DNA of 64,000 nt from Thiobacillus sp. (GTDB lineage Bacteria; Pseudomonadota; Gammaproteobacteria; Burkholderiales; Thiobacillaceae): the NCBI GenBank assembly GCA_021166845.1, contig JAJPEP010000048.1:1-64000 (forward strand). The letters are read 5' to 3'. This document shows positions 26,476 to 34,028 of the stretch, in pieces. The notes beneath the pieces are model-generated. The model was given only the letters and a program-made list of their open reading frames with translations. It ran no database searches and was not told the DNA's origin. The number at the start of each line of letters is the position of its first letter. The first letter of the stretch is position 1. Both the position numbers and the translations under genes were made by a program.

Positions 26476-26970
26476 ATGACGTTCAAATCCACCTTTCTTG
26501 CCGGGCTGTTGCTGACGCTGGGCGCCTGTGTCGCCGTGCCCGAGCGCCCGACAGCAACAGCGGCTATCCCTGCGACAACCACCGCCCAGCCAACCAGACT
26601 GAGCGCGACAGCGCTGCTGAGCGAGTTGGCGCGGGTGGCATCGCTGTCGCCCGAACAGCGACGTCATGAACTGGCTGGGCTGGAGGGCGAGCGCCCCCTC
26701 GACGACGCCCGGCGCTTTCAGTTGGCCGCCCTGCTGGAGCGCGAGGACAGCGTGGAGGCGCTCGAACGCGGCCTGAAAACGCTGGGTGCGATCACCGACC
26801 TGCATCCCCGCGCGCAACCGTTGACCGAACTGATGAAAAGGTCGCTCAAGGCGCGTATCGAGCTCAAGCAGCAGACCGCGCGCACGCAGGAATTACAGGA
26901 CAAGCTCGACCAGATCAAGGCGCTGGAAAAATCGCTGCAACAGCGCAACACCCCCGACAAGACACCATGA
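26476..26970 (+). CDS. QseG/YfhG-like outer-membrane lipoprotein
   Basis: A 164-residue protein with a lipoprotein signal peptide (lipobox LGAC, C18), a low-complexity Ala/Thr linker and a C-terminal coiled coil (LKARIELKQQTARTQELQD ...). Its place between the kinase and response regulator genes matches QseG/YfhG, which modulates the GlrK kinase from the periplasmic side in enterics. Sequence alone gives only a small lipoprotein; the role is inferred from context. Its end overlaps the glrR start by 4 bp. Confidence 0.82.
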   Translation: MTFKSTFLAGLLLTLGACVAVPERPTATAAIPATTTAQPTRLSATALLSELARVASLSPEQRRHELAGLEGERPLDDARRFQLAALLEREDSVEALERGLKTLGAITDLHPRAQPLTELMKRSLKARIELKQQTARTQELQDKLDQIKALEKSLQQRNTPDKTP

Positions 26971-28316
26971 AAAAGCCCTGCGTTCTAGTGGTCGACGACG
27001 ACGCGTCGCTGCGCGAGTTGATCACGCTGCGACTGGAAGCCAATGGCTTCCGGGTCGAAGCGGTCGACAGCGGCGAAGCCGCGCTGACACAGTTGGCGCT
27101 GGCGCGACCCGACGCCGTGCTGACCGACATGCAGATGGATGGCATGGACGGCATAGCGCTGTTTCGCGCCATCCATGCGCGCGACCCGGCGTTGCCGGTG
27201 ATCGTGCTGACTGCGCACGGCACCATTCCGGACGCGGTGGCCGCCACCCAGCAGGGGCTGTTCGGCTACCTGACCAAGCCCTATGACGCCGCCACCCTGA
27301 TCAGCCTGCTGAAACGCGCCACCCGCCTGATGGGCAACAGCGCCGAAGCCAGCAGCGACAGCTGGCGCAGTGAGATCATCACCGCCAGCCCGGCCATGGA
27401 CGTGCTGCTGGCCGAAGCCCGGCTGGCCGCGCAAAGCGATGCGTCGGTCCTGATCCAGGGGGAGTCGGGCACCGGCAAGGAACTGCTGGCACGCGCCATT
27501 CATCGCGCCAGCCTGCGTCACAACAAGCCCTTCGTCGCGATCAACTGTGGCGCGATTCCGGCCGAACTGCTCGAATCGGAACTGTTCGGCCATGTGAAGG
27601 GCGCCTTCACCGGCGCGGCACGCGACCACCCCGGCCTGTTCCTGAGCGCCGAGGGCGGCACCGTGCTGCTTGACGAGATCGGCGACATGCCCGCGCAGCT
27701 GCAGGTCAAGCTGCTGCGCGTGCTGCAGGAAGGCGAGGTTCGGCCGGTCGGCGCGACCGAAACACGGCCCGTCGACGTACGCATTTTGTCGGCCACCCAC
27801 CGCAATCTGGAGGAGGCGATCGCCGGCGGCGAATTCCGCGAAGACCTGTATTACCGCCTCAACGTCGTCACCCTGACGCTGCCGCCCTTGCGCGAGCGGC
27901 GCGAGGACATCCCGCTGCTGGCGCGGCATTTCCTTACGGTGCTGACGGAAAAATACCGCCGCCGCATCCATGGCTTTGCGCCAGACGCGCTTGACATGCT
28001 GGCGGCGGCCGACTGGCCGGGCAACATCCGCCATTTGCACAACGTGCTGGAGCAATGCGTCGCGCTGTGCACCACCTCGACCATCCCGGCCAGCCTGGTG
28101 GCGCGCGCCCTGCGCGACAAACCGGCCGAGATCCAGCCACTGGCCGAAGCACGCTCGACGTTCGAGCGCGATTACCTGATTTCGCTGCTGAAGCTCACCC
28201 GCGGCCAGGTGAGCGAAGTGGCGCGGCTGGCCGGACGCAACCGCACCGAGGTATACCGGCTGCTGCAACGCCATGGCCTCACCCCCGCGTTGTTCAAGGA
28301 CCGCGACGACGCTTGA
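26967..28316 (+). CDS. glrR: Sigma-54-dependent response regulator, GlrR/QseF-like
   Basis: A 449-residue NtrC-family regulator. The receiver domain has the phospho-acceptor D54 in [11 protein letters not shown] and the Lys of YLTKPYD. The AAA+ domain has Walker [16 protein letters not shown], the sigma-54-contacting GAFTGA, and Walker B-type [14 protein letters not shown]-terminal Fis-type helix-turn-helix reads [19 protein letters not shown]. When phosphorylated by the kinase it should activate sigma-54 promoters; two such promoters with matching upstream sites follow within 600 bp. Confidence 0.93.
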   Translation: MKKPCVLVVDDDASLRELITLRLEANGFRVEAVDSGEAALTQLALARPDAVLTDMQMDGMDGIALFRAIHARDPALPVIVLTAHGTIPDAVAATQQGLFGYLTKPYDAATLISLLKRATRLMGNSAEASSDSWRSEIITASPAMDVLLAEARLAAQSDASVLIQGESGTGKELLARAIHRASLRHNKPFVAINCGAIPAELLESELFGHVKGAFTGAARDHPGLFLSAEGGTVLLDEIGDMPAQLQVKLLRVLQEGEVRPVGATETRPVDVRILSATHRNLEEAIAGGEFREDLYYRLNVVTLTLPPLRERREDIPLLARHFLTVLTEKYRRRIHGFAPDALDMLAAADWPGNIRHLHNVLEQCVALCTTSTIPASLVARALRDKPAEIQPLAEARSTFERDYLISLLKLTRGQVSEVARLAGRNRTEVYRLLQRHGLTPALFKDRDDA

Positions 28317-28317
28317 G

Positions 28318-28335
28318 TGTCAGGCATCCGCGACG
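28318..28335. promoter_or_regulatory. GlrR-like upstream activator site 1
   Basis: TGTC-N10-GACG, one mismatch from the TGTC-N10-GACA operator known for enteric GlrR. It starts 2 bp after glrR ends and is about 75-92 bp upstream of the -24 element of the DUF1328 promoter, the usual distance for an enhancer-binding protein. Confidence 0.55.
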
Positions 28336-28407
28336 CCTTCCCTGCCGTGCAGGCGGCCGATTCCCGTGCCATCGCGCCATCCATTTGATTCAAAACACTT
28401 TTCTTGA

Positions 28408-28424
28408 TTGGCACGGCCTCTGCT
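28408..28424 (+). promoter_or_regulatory. Sigma-54 promoter of the DUF1328 gene
   Basis: TTGGCACGGCCTCTGCT matches the sigma-54 consensus, with GG (28410-28411) and GC (28422-28423) separated by exactly 10 bp. The expected transcript start is near 28434, 44 bp before the GTG start. Confidence 0.85.
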
Positions 28425-28477
28425 TTAGGAGAGATACCGCCTTTTGGCGCGTTGATCAACCCCAAGAGGAGAACACC

Positions 28478-28645
28478 GTGTTTGTATGGGCCGTTACGTT
28501 TCTGACTATTGCAATCATCGCCGGAATTTTCGGTTTTGCCGGGCTGGCGGGCACCGCTGCTTGGATCGCCAAAGTGCTGTTCGTCGTCGGTCTGGTGGTG
28601 TTTCTGGTGCTGCTGGTTTCGGGCCGCCGCCCGCCAGTCCTTTAA
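28478..28645 (+). CDS. DUF1328 small membrane protein (YtjA-like)
   Basis: A 55-residue inner-membrane peptide with two hydrophobic helices, [20 protein letters not shown] and [17 protein letters not shown], and a basic C-terminus GRRPP, as in E. coli YtjA. It begins with GTG preceded by AAGAGGAG. Function is unknown; such peptides are often stress-induced. It has its own sigma-54 promoter and a terminator, so it is a one-gene unit under the adjacent GlrR-like regulator. Confidence 0.88.
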   Translation: MFVWAVTFLTIAIIAGIFGFAGLAGTAAWIAKVLFVVGLVVFLVLLVSGRRPPVL

Positions 28646-28663
28646 AACGCTCGTTGCACAGGA

Positions 28664-28685
28664 GGGGGGGCTTGCCCCCCCTTTT
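28664..28685 (+). terminator. Rho-independent terminator after DUF1328 gene
   Basis: GGGGGGG-CTT-GCCCCCC followed by CTTTT, 19 bp after the stop codon. Confidence 0.85.
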
Positions 28686-28705
28686 GATTGCCTGTTTTCC
28701 GTGGC

Positions 28706-28723
28706 TGTCGCCGATGGCCGACA
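28706..28723. promoter_or_regulatory. GlrR-like upstream activator site 2 (perfect)
   Basis: TGTC-N10-GACA, a perfect match to the enteric GlrR operator, about 150-165 bp upstream of the -24 element of the EF-hand promoter. Confidence 0.6.
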
Positions 28724-28768
28724 AAATAATCCAATAAGAACAACTGCCTGACAAACCCCATCCGGATC

Positions 28769-28786
28769 CGTCGCCGACAGGCGACA
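28769..28786. promoter_or_regulatory. GlrR-like upstream activator site 3
   Basis: CGTC-N10-GACA, one mismatch. It starts 63 bp after site 2 (six helical turns, same face of the DNA) and lies 86-103 bp upstream of the -24 element of the EF-hand promoter. Confidence 0.55.
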
Positions 28787-28870
28787 TATCGACCGCCCAT
28801 GCGGACGCAACGCAGCGCCCCCCACCGTAAAAATCATCCATCCACTTGTTTTTGTTGGAGAAAATAGAGC

Positions 28871-28886
28871 TGGCACGGTCTTCGCT
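28871..28886 (+). promoter_or_regulatory. Sigma-54 promoter of the EF-hand gene
   Basis: TGGCACGGTCTTCGCT, with GG (28872-28873) and GC (28884-28885) exactly 10 bp apart. The sequence is nearly the same as the DUF1328 promoter (TGGCACGG-TCT-core). The expected start is near 28897. Confidence 0.85.
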
Positions 28887-28942
28887 ATACCCTCATCGAG
28901 TGCATCCGCATTCGTAATGACTCAACCATTAAGGAGCGAAAC

Positions 28943-29224
28943 ATGAAATCCATTCACCCCAGCTTTCTGACCCTCACGCTTGCCGGTCTACTGAGCGCCG
29001 CCTCGGCCTTTGTCTTGGCCCAATCCACGCCCGGAACCTCCTTTTCCCCTGCCCCGAGCGCATCCAGCTTCCAAAGCGTCGACGGCAATAACGACGGCAA
29101 AATCAGCCTGACGGAATTCAAGGCTCAGGGCGGAGATGATCGTATCTTCACCAAACTCGACACCGACCAGGACAATGGCCTGAGCCAGGATGAGTTCGCC
29201 AAGCTGGGCAAGCCGAGCGCCTAA
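28943..29224 (+). CDS. Periplasmic EF-hand protein
   Basis: A 93-residue exported protein: signal peptide of about 26 residues (ends FVLAQ), a Ser/Pro-rich linker, then two calcium-binding loops, DGNNDGKISLTEF and DTDQDNGLSQDEF, both with acidic residues at positions 1, 3, 5 and 12. Ribosome-binding site AAGGAGCG. It follows a sigma-54 promoter with two GlrR-like sites, suggesting an envelope-stress or divalent-metal response. The target of calcium binding is unknown. Confidence 0.88.
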   Translation: MKSIHPSFLTLTLAGLLSAASAFVLAQSTPGTSFSPAPSASSFQSVDGNNDGKISLTEFKAQGGDDRIFTKLDTDQDNGLSQDEFAKLGKPSA

Positions 29225-29356
29225 ACGCTACTGCGCTCGGCGTCGGGGGCGGGACAGTGGTCCGCAACGACTTGCTGATCAAACGCTAACCACCCGACTC
29301 CAGCCAGCCGGCGATGAATCCTTCACGACCGGCATATGAATCCAGGAGAACCCGAT

Positions 29357-29710
29357 ATGAGCAAAACCATGCCACACCTCAATGACGAGCACATGCAGCT
29401 GTATGAATGGAGCGGGACCGGAATCGGGGGGACATCCATTCCGGCCAGGTCGAAACGCACCCACCCCTGGCGAGCCTCCTACGCCGTGCTGGGCGTACTG
29501 ACCAGCCTGCTGGTCCTGAACGGCTGCGACAACCAGGGCTCCGCAGAGCAGGCGAGTGAACAGATCGAGCAGCGAATGAAGGACCGGCCGCTCTATGACG
29601 ACGCCGCCAACCAGCCCATGCCGGAGGCGGGCGCGCCGGCTGCAGACGAAACGCCCGCGCAGCCGGGCGAAGCGATCGAGCCACCCGGAGAAGACCAACC
29701 AACGCAGTGA
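29357..29710 (+). CDS. Small envelope protein with internal lipobox-like segment
   Basis: A 117-residue protein of unknown function. It has an unusual layout: about 43 polar residues (MSKTMPHLNDEHMQLYEW...), a basic stretch, a hydrophobic helix YAVLGVLTSLLVLNGC resembling a lipoprotein signal, and an acidic Pro/Ala-rich tail. A good ribosome-binding site (AGGAGA) precedes the ATG, and no usable start lies close to the hydrophobic segment. The long N-terminus therefore seems real and makes lipid attachment doubtful; a single-pass membrane protein is the alternative. It may be co-transcribed with the EF-hand gene 132 bp upstream. Confidence 0.7.
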   Translation: MSKTMPHLNDEHMQLYEWSGTGIGGTSIPARSKRTHPWRASYAVLGVLTSLLVLNGCDNQGSAEQASEQIEQRMKDRPLYDDAANQPMPEAGAPAADETPAQPGEAIEPPGEDQPTQ

Positions 29711-29723
29711 CCGGCCGTGCCCA

Positions 29724-29758
29724 TAAAAAAGGCCGGGCGCATCACGCGCCCGGCCTTT
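29724..29758. terminator. Bidirectional terminator
   Basis: AAAAAAGGCCGGGCGC ... GCGCCCGGCCTTT stem with a short loop between the convergent small envelope gene (plus) and the FadL-like gene (minus). Confidence 0.85.
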
Positions 29759-29779
29759 CATATTCATGCCATCCGCCGG

Positions 29780-30925
29780 TCAGAACGTATGGCTGTACAT
29801 CAGCTGCCAGTTGATCTGGCTGTGGTCGATGGTCATGCCGCTACCCGCCGTCACGCCCACCTCAGGCACATAGCTCAGGCCGAAGTTAAGCGTGGATTGC
29901 TTGTTGAAGACATAGCCGAATCCCGCCGTGTAATGATGTTCCATGATCGCCGGCCACAGATAATTGACGAACGCGTCCGGGATCGGATTCTTGCCATAGT
30001 TGTAGCCGACGCGGCCGGTTATGGCCTCGTTGAATTGGTAGGCCAAGCCCAGTGCCAGTACGATCTGGTCATCCCAGTCCTGCTGGAACGGCGCAACGAC
30101 CATGCCATTCTGGTAAATGGTCACCGTATTCATGCTGCTGCCCCACATCACGTCCTTGACGTCGGCCGCGACCATCAGCCGCTTGCTCGCCTGCCAGGCA
30201 AGGCCGAGGCCGAGCATGGCCGGCATGTCGAAACCGGTCACCTTATAGTCGTCGTCCTTGAGGTCGGGCAGGTTGGCGGCGGTCTGGTAGACGCCGCCGA
30301 CGGTCAGGGCATCGTTGAGCCTGTAGGTGAAGCCGAGCTTGGCCGCCACGCTGTAGCCCTTGGCGGCGCCGGTGAAGTCGCTGTCGTCCTTGAAATTGAT
30401 GTCCTTGATTCCGTCTGCATTGAGATCGGCGACCAGGTCCATCCCCCCCCACACCACGTCGACACTGCCGCCGATGTTGAAACGCGGGCTGACGCTGTAG
30501 GCGAGCGGAAAGATCACCCGGCCCACGCCTACCTGCGCCATGTCGCCATTGGCGTATTCAGTGCCCATTCCGCCCTGGCCGTAGATCCCCGCACCGTAGA
30601 CCAGATTGCCCCGCTTCTTCACGTAGCCGATGGCTGGCATGTAGAAGGCGTCGGCCTCGGATTTGCCCATCCCCATCGACGTTTCCAGGTCCGGACCGAC
30701 GAAACCCAGCATCACGTCGAGCCGGCCGCCCTCCGCCATCAGGCCGAGCGTGGCCGGGTTGTTCGCCAACGCGGCGGTGCCGTTGTCGTAGGCCATGGCG
30801 GCCCCGCCCATGCCTGCGGCGATCGGACCGTAGCCCTCCATGAGCATGCCGTTGGTGGCCATGGCCAGGCTGGGCGCAGCCAATCCCACCGCGGCAAGCA
30901 TGGCCGCGAGTTTGTTTCGTTGCAT
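29780..30925 (-). CDS. OmpP1/FadL-family outer-membrane channel
   Basis: A 381-residue outer-membrane beta-barrel with a 23-residue signal peptide (ends LAMA). The N-terminal hatch has the family pattern GMGGAAMAYDNGTAALANNPAT, and the last strand ends LMYSHTF with a C-terminal Phe, the BAM signal. Members take up hydrophobic molecules such as long-chain fatty acids or aromatics. No beta-oxidation genes are nearby, so the substrate is open. Confidence 0.9.
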   Translation of the reverse strand: MQRNKLAAMLAAVGLAAPSLAMATNGMLMEGYGPIAAGMGGAAMAYDNGTAALANNPATLGLMAEGGRLDVMLGFVGPDLETSMGMGKSEADAFYMPAIGYVKKRGNLVYGAGIYGQGGMGTEYANGDMAQVGVGRVIFPLAYSVSPRFNIGGSVDVVWGGMDLVADLNADGIKDINFKDDSDFTGAAKGYSVAAKLGFTYRLNDALTVGGVYQTAANLPDLKDDDYKVTGFDMPAMLGLGLAWQASKRLMVAADVKDVMWGSSMNTVTIYQNGMVVAPFQQDWDDQIVLALGLAYQFNEAITGRVGYNYGKNPIPDAFVNYLWPAIMEHHYTAGFGYVFNKQSTLNFGLSYVPEVGVTAGSGMTIDHSQINWQLMYSHTF

Positions 30926-31191
30926 CGGGGTCTCCTGAGATGCGGATTAATGATTAGAAAAGCCGAAGATTCTAACCCACTAAGGTACGGCGCTTCCCAA
31001 ACTTGACATGGCTCTTTCATTGCAGCGCCCGGCGTAAACATGGCCGCGATTCCCGTCCTCAGCCCGCGGTTACAAAGCGATACACCCTGTTACCCGCCCC
31101 ACACGTGCCGCTTACACCACGCCCCTACTCTGCGGGTGTCCGCTGGCACAACGACCCGGCGGCACCCCACCACTGAAACAGGAGCGACACC

Positions 31192-31593
31192 ATGAAAAGC
31201 AATTCGATGAAAAAAGCCTTCGGCGTTCTGACACTGAGCATTCTCGGCCTGACGGCAACCGGCGCACGGGCCGCCTGGGACCGTGGCGGCTACGGCCACC
31301 CGCCGACGTACCAGCAACCCAGGGCGTATAGCCAGCAGATCAACGCACGCCAGGATCGACAGATGCAGCGCATCCGCGTTGGCCAGCGCGCGGGCCACCT
31401 GACCCGATTCGAATTCCGCGAATTGATGCAGGAACAACACAAAATCCGCGCCATGGAACAGCATTTCCGCGAAGATGGTGTGATCGACGCGCGCGAATTC
31501 AGGCGCCTCGATCACGCGCTTGACAGGGCGGATCACAATATCCGGGCGGAAAAACACGACCGCCAGGCCTACGGTCAGAAACCCTGGTATTAG
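31192..31593 (+). CDS. Secreted basic helical protein, unknown function
   Basis: A 133-residue exported protein with signal peptide (ends GARAA, about residue 28). The mature part is rich in Arg, Gln and His, with two similar helical segments: INARQDRQMQRIRVGQRAGH and FRRLDHALDRADHNIRAEKHD. Proteins of this kind are common in betaproteobacterial periplasms; I cannot assign a role. Ribosome-binding site CAGGAGCG. The 266-bp gap upstream (30926-31191) should hold the divergent promoters; no operator is evident. Confidence 0.78.
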   Translation: MKSNSMKKAFGVLTLSILGLTATGARAAWDRGGYGHPPTYQQPRAYSQQINARQDRQMQRIRVGQRAGHLTRFEFRELMQEQHKIRAMEQHFREDGVIDAREFRRLDHALDRADHNIRAEKHDRQAYGQKPWY

Positions 31594-31747
31594 CAGCCTG
31601 CCGCGCAGCGGCCGGCCGAAATGGCCGTCGATCACCGCGCCGATCTCGTCGCGGTTGCCGTAGTCGCGGACATAGGCCACACGGCCGGGAGCGCCAAGCC
31701 TGCTAAAATGCCGGCTTTGCATCCCGGCCATATTTTGTGGCATAGCC

Positions 31748-32815
31748 ATGTCCGTCCTCGAGAACGATACCTTCCTGCGTGCGCTCGCGCGCCAGCCCAC
31801 TGAATACACCCCCCTCTGGCTGATGCGCCAGGCCGGCCGCTACCTGCCGGAATACAACGCCACCCGCGCCCGCGCCGGCGACTTTCTGACCCTGTGCAAG
31901 ACGCCCGACCTGGCGACCGAGGTGACGCTGCAGCCGTTGGCGCGCTACCCGCTCGACGCCGCCATCCTGTTTTCCGACATCCTCACCGTGCCGGACGCGA
32001 TGGGCCTGGGCCTGTATTTCTCGCAGGGCGAAGGCCCGCGCTTCGAGCGCCCGTTGCGCGATGAATGGGAAATCCGCGACCTCTCCGCGCCCGACCCCAC
32101 CGACAAGCTGGGCTACGTGATGGACGCGGTGCGCTCGATCCGCCGCGCGCTCGACGGCTCGGTGCCGCTGATCGGCTTTTCCGGCAGCCCCTACACGCTG
32201 GCCTGCTACATGGTCGAGGGCGGCGGCTCGGACGACTACCGCCACATCAAGACCATGCTGTACAGCCGCCCCGACCTCTTGCACCGCATCCTGGAGGTGA
32301 ACACCCGGGCGGTGATCGACTACCTCAACGCGCAGATCGAGGCCGGCGCGCAGGCGGTGATGATTTTCGATTCCTGGGGCGGCAGTCTCACCCCGCATGC
32401 GTACCGCGAATTCTCGCTCGACTACATGGAGCGCATCGTCGCCGCCCTGATCAAGGAGCGCGAAGGCCGCCGCGTCCCCAGCATCATCTTCACCAAGGGC
32501 GGCGGCAACTGGCTTGAATCCATGGCCGGCATCGGCGCCGACGCGGTCGGGCTGGACTGGACCCTCGACATCGGCGAGGCGCGCCGCCGGGTGGGCGGCC
32601 AGGTGGCGCTGCAGGGCAACCTCGATCCCTGCGCCCTGCACGGCACACCCGGCAGCATCCGCGCCGAAGCGCACCGCATCGTCGACAGCTACGGCAACCA
32701 CCCCGGCCATGTGTTCAACCTCGGCCACGGCATTTCGCAGTTCACCGACCCGGACAAGGTCAGCGTGCTGGTCGAGGCGGTGCACAGCCGCAGCCGCGCC
32801 GTGCGCGCGTCATGA
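31748..32815 (+). CDS. hemE: Uroporphyrinogen decarboxylase
   Basis: A 355-residue cytosolic haem-pathway enzyme that decarboxylates uroporphyrinogen III to coproporphyrinogen III. Signatures: [49 protein letters not shown] and GHGI near the end. A TAAAAT -10-like box lies near 31703. The length is typical. Monocistronic or co-transcribed with the Tim44-like gene 51 bp downstream. Confidence 0.97.
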   Translation: MSVLENDTFLRALARQPTEYTPLWLMRQAGRYLPEYNATRARAGDFLTLCKTPDLATEVTLQPLARYPLDAAILFSDILTVPDAMGLGLYFSQGEGPRFERPLRDEWEIRDLSAPDPTDKLGYVMDAVRSIRRALDGSVPLIGFSGSPYTLACYMVEGGGSDDYRHIKTMLYSRPDLLHRILEVNTRAVIDYLNAQIEAGAQAVMIFDSWGGSLTPHAYREFSLDYMERIVAALIKEREGRRVPSIIFTKGGGNWLESMAGIGADAVGLDWTLDIGEARRRVGGQVALQGNLDPCALHGTPGSIRAEAHRIVDSYGNHPGHVFNLGHGISQFTDPDKVSVLVEAVHSRSRAVRAS

Positions 32816-32866
32816 TTCCCTGGCCCTGAACGGCCACGCTTTGCTTTTTCTTCCCCAGGAAACACC

Positions 32867-33691
32867 ATGAAACGTATTTTGATCAGCCTGTTTGCCGTCT
32901 TCATCGGCTTCTCCTTCATGATGCCGGACGCCGAAGCCCGCCGCATGGGCGGCAGCAAATCCTTCGGCATGCAGCGCACCGCGCCGGCCAGGCAGAATGC
33001 CGCGCCGACGCCGCCGCGCCAGCAGACCGGCGCCGCCCCGCAGAAGCGCTCGTGGATGGGGCCGATCGCCGGCCTCGCCGCGGGCTTGGGACTGGCCGCG
33101 CTGTTTTCCCATCTCGGTCTGGGTGAGGAAATGGCCAATTTCATGATGCTGGCACTGCTGGCGGTGGCCGCCTTCATGCTGTTCCGCTGGTTCATGCGCC
33201 GCAATGCCCCGGCTCCGGCCATGCAATACGCCGGCATGCCCTCCGCTGGCGCCAACCCCGGCGCCGCGTTTGACCAGGCTCCCGCCGCCCTCGGGGGCAG
33301 CGCCGCCGCCAGCCCCTTTCCACCCGGCTTCGATGCCGACGCCTTCACGCGCGAGGCCAAGCTCAACTTCATCCGCCTGCAAGCGGCGTTCGACGCCGCC
33401 AACCTTGACGACCTGCGCGCCTTCACATCGCCCGAAGTGTTTGCCGAAATCAGCATGCAGCTGGCCGAACGCGGCGACGCCGCCCAGACCACCGACGTTA
33501 TGACGCTCGACGCCGAGGTGCAGGAAGCGGTCGACGAGGGCAACCGCCATGTCGTCAGCGTGCGCTTCACCGGCCTGGTGCGCGAGGCCGCCGGACAGGA
33601 CGCCGTACCGCTCGACGAAGTCTGGCATCTCACCAAACCGGCCAGCGGCCAGGGCGGCTGGATCATCGCCGGCATTCAGCAACAAAGCTAG
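32867..33691 (+). CDS. Tim44-like domain membrane protein
   Basis: A 274-residue protein with an N-terminal signal segment (cleaved around AEA, residue 24), a Pro/Ala/Gln linker, two hydrophobic helices (GPIAGLAAGLGLAALFSHLGL and FMMLALLAVAAFMLFRWFM) and a C-terminal Tim44-like domain (from about residue 155: FTREAKLNFIRLQAAFDAAN ... VWHLTKP). Bacterial members are membrane-attached and possibly tied to protein insertion or respiratory assembly; the function is not established. Confidence 0.85.
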   Translation: MKRILISLFAVFIGFSFMMPDAEARRMGGSKSFGMQRTAPARQNAAPTPPRQQTGAAPQKRSWMGPIAGLAAGLGLAALFSHLGLGEEMANFMMLALLAVAAFMLFRWFMRRNAPAPAMQYAGMPSAGANPGAAFDQAPAALGGSAAASPFPPGFDADAFTREAKLNFIRLQAAFDAANLDDLRAFTSPEVFAEISMQLAERGDAAQTTDVMTLDAEVQEAVDEGNRHVVSVRFTGLVREAAGQDAVPLDEVWHLTKPASGQGGWIIAGIQQQS

Positions 33692-34028
33692 CAGGAACAA
33701 GGTCTTGCCCGTCCACAAGGCGTACGAAAGGCCGTATTTGCGCCTATAGAAGCATTGACTTATACACATTTATCGCGCAACTGAAGATTTTTTGTTCCAA
33801 TCGCTTGACAGCCGGGTCATGTTTGTAAGTCTTTGAAAGATATCAATTTGCCGGCCTGCCTGCTTTTTGGCCTGTGATGGCGGTTCGCCTGAATACGGGC
33901 GTTTGAAGGCAGTCGACACAAATCGCCCACACAATTATCCACAGCTTGCGTGGACAAGGCGGAATAAGACTTGGCAAACAGCCACTTAGTGAATTTTTCC
34001 CGATCCCCTATCAGGATTCACCTCTAAC
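33692..34028. promoter_or_regulatory. priA upstream region with DnaA-box-like sites
   Basis: This 337-bp gene-free stretch is more A/T-rich than the surroundings. It holds TTATACACA (33760-33768) and TTATCCACA (33935-33943, a consensus DnaA box). The second forms an inverted pair with CGTGGACAA (33949-33957). No terminator or other RNA feature is clear. The sites could link priA expression to replication status; the gap looks too small and box-poor for an origin. Confidence 0.4.

Noticed and set aside
33692-34028. Chromosomal origin of replication
   Set aside because: Only two or three DnaA-like boxes, no dnaA, dnaN, gidA or parAB neighbours; kept only as a possible priA control region.
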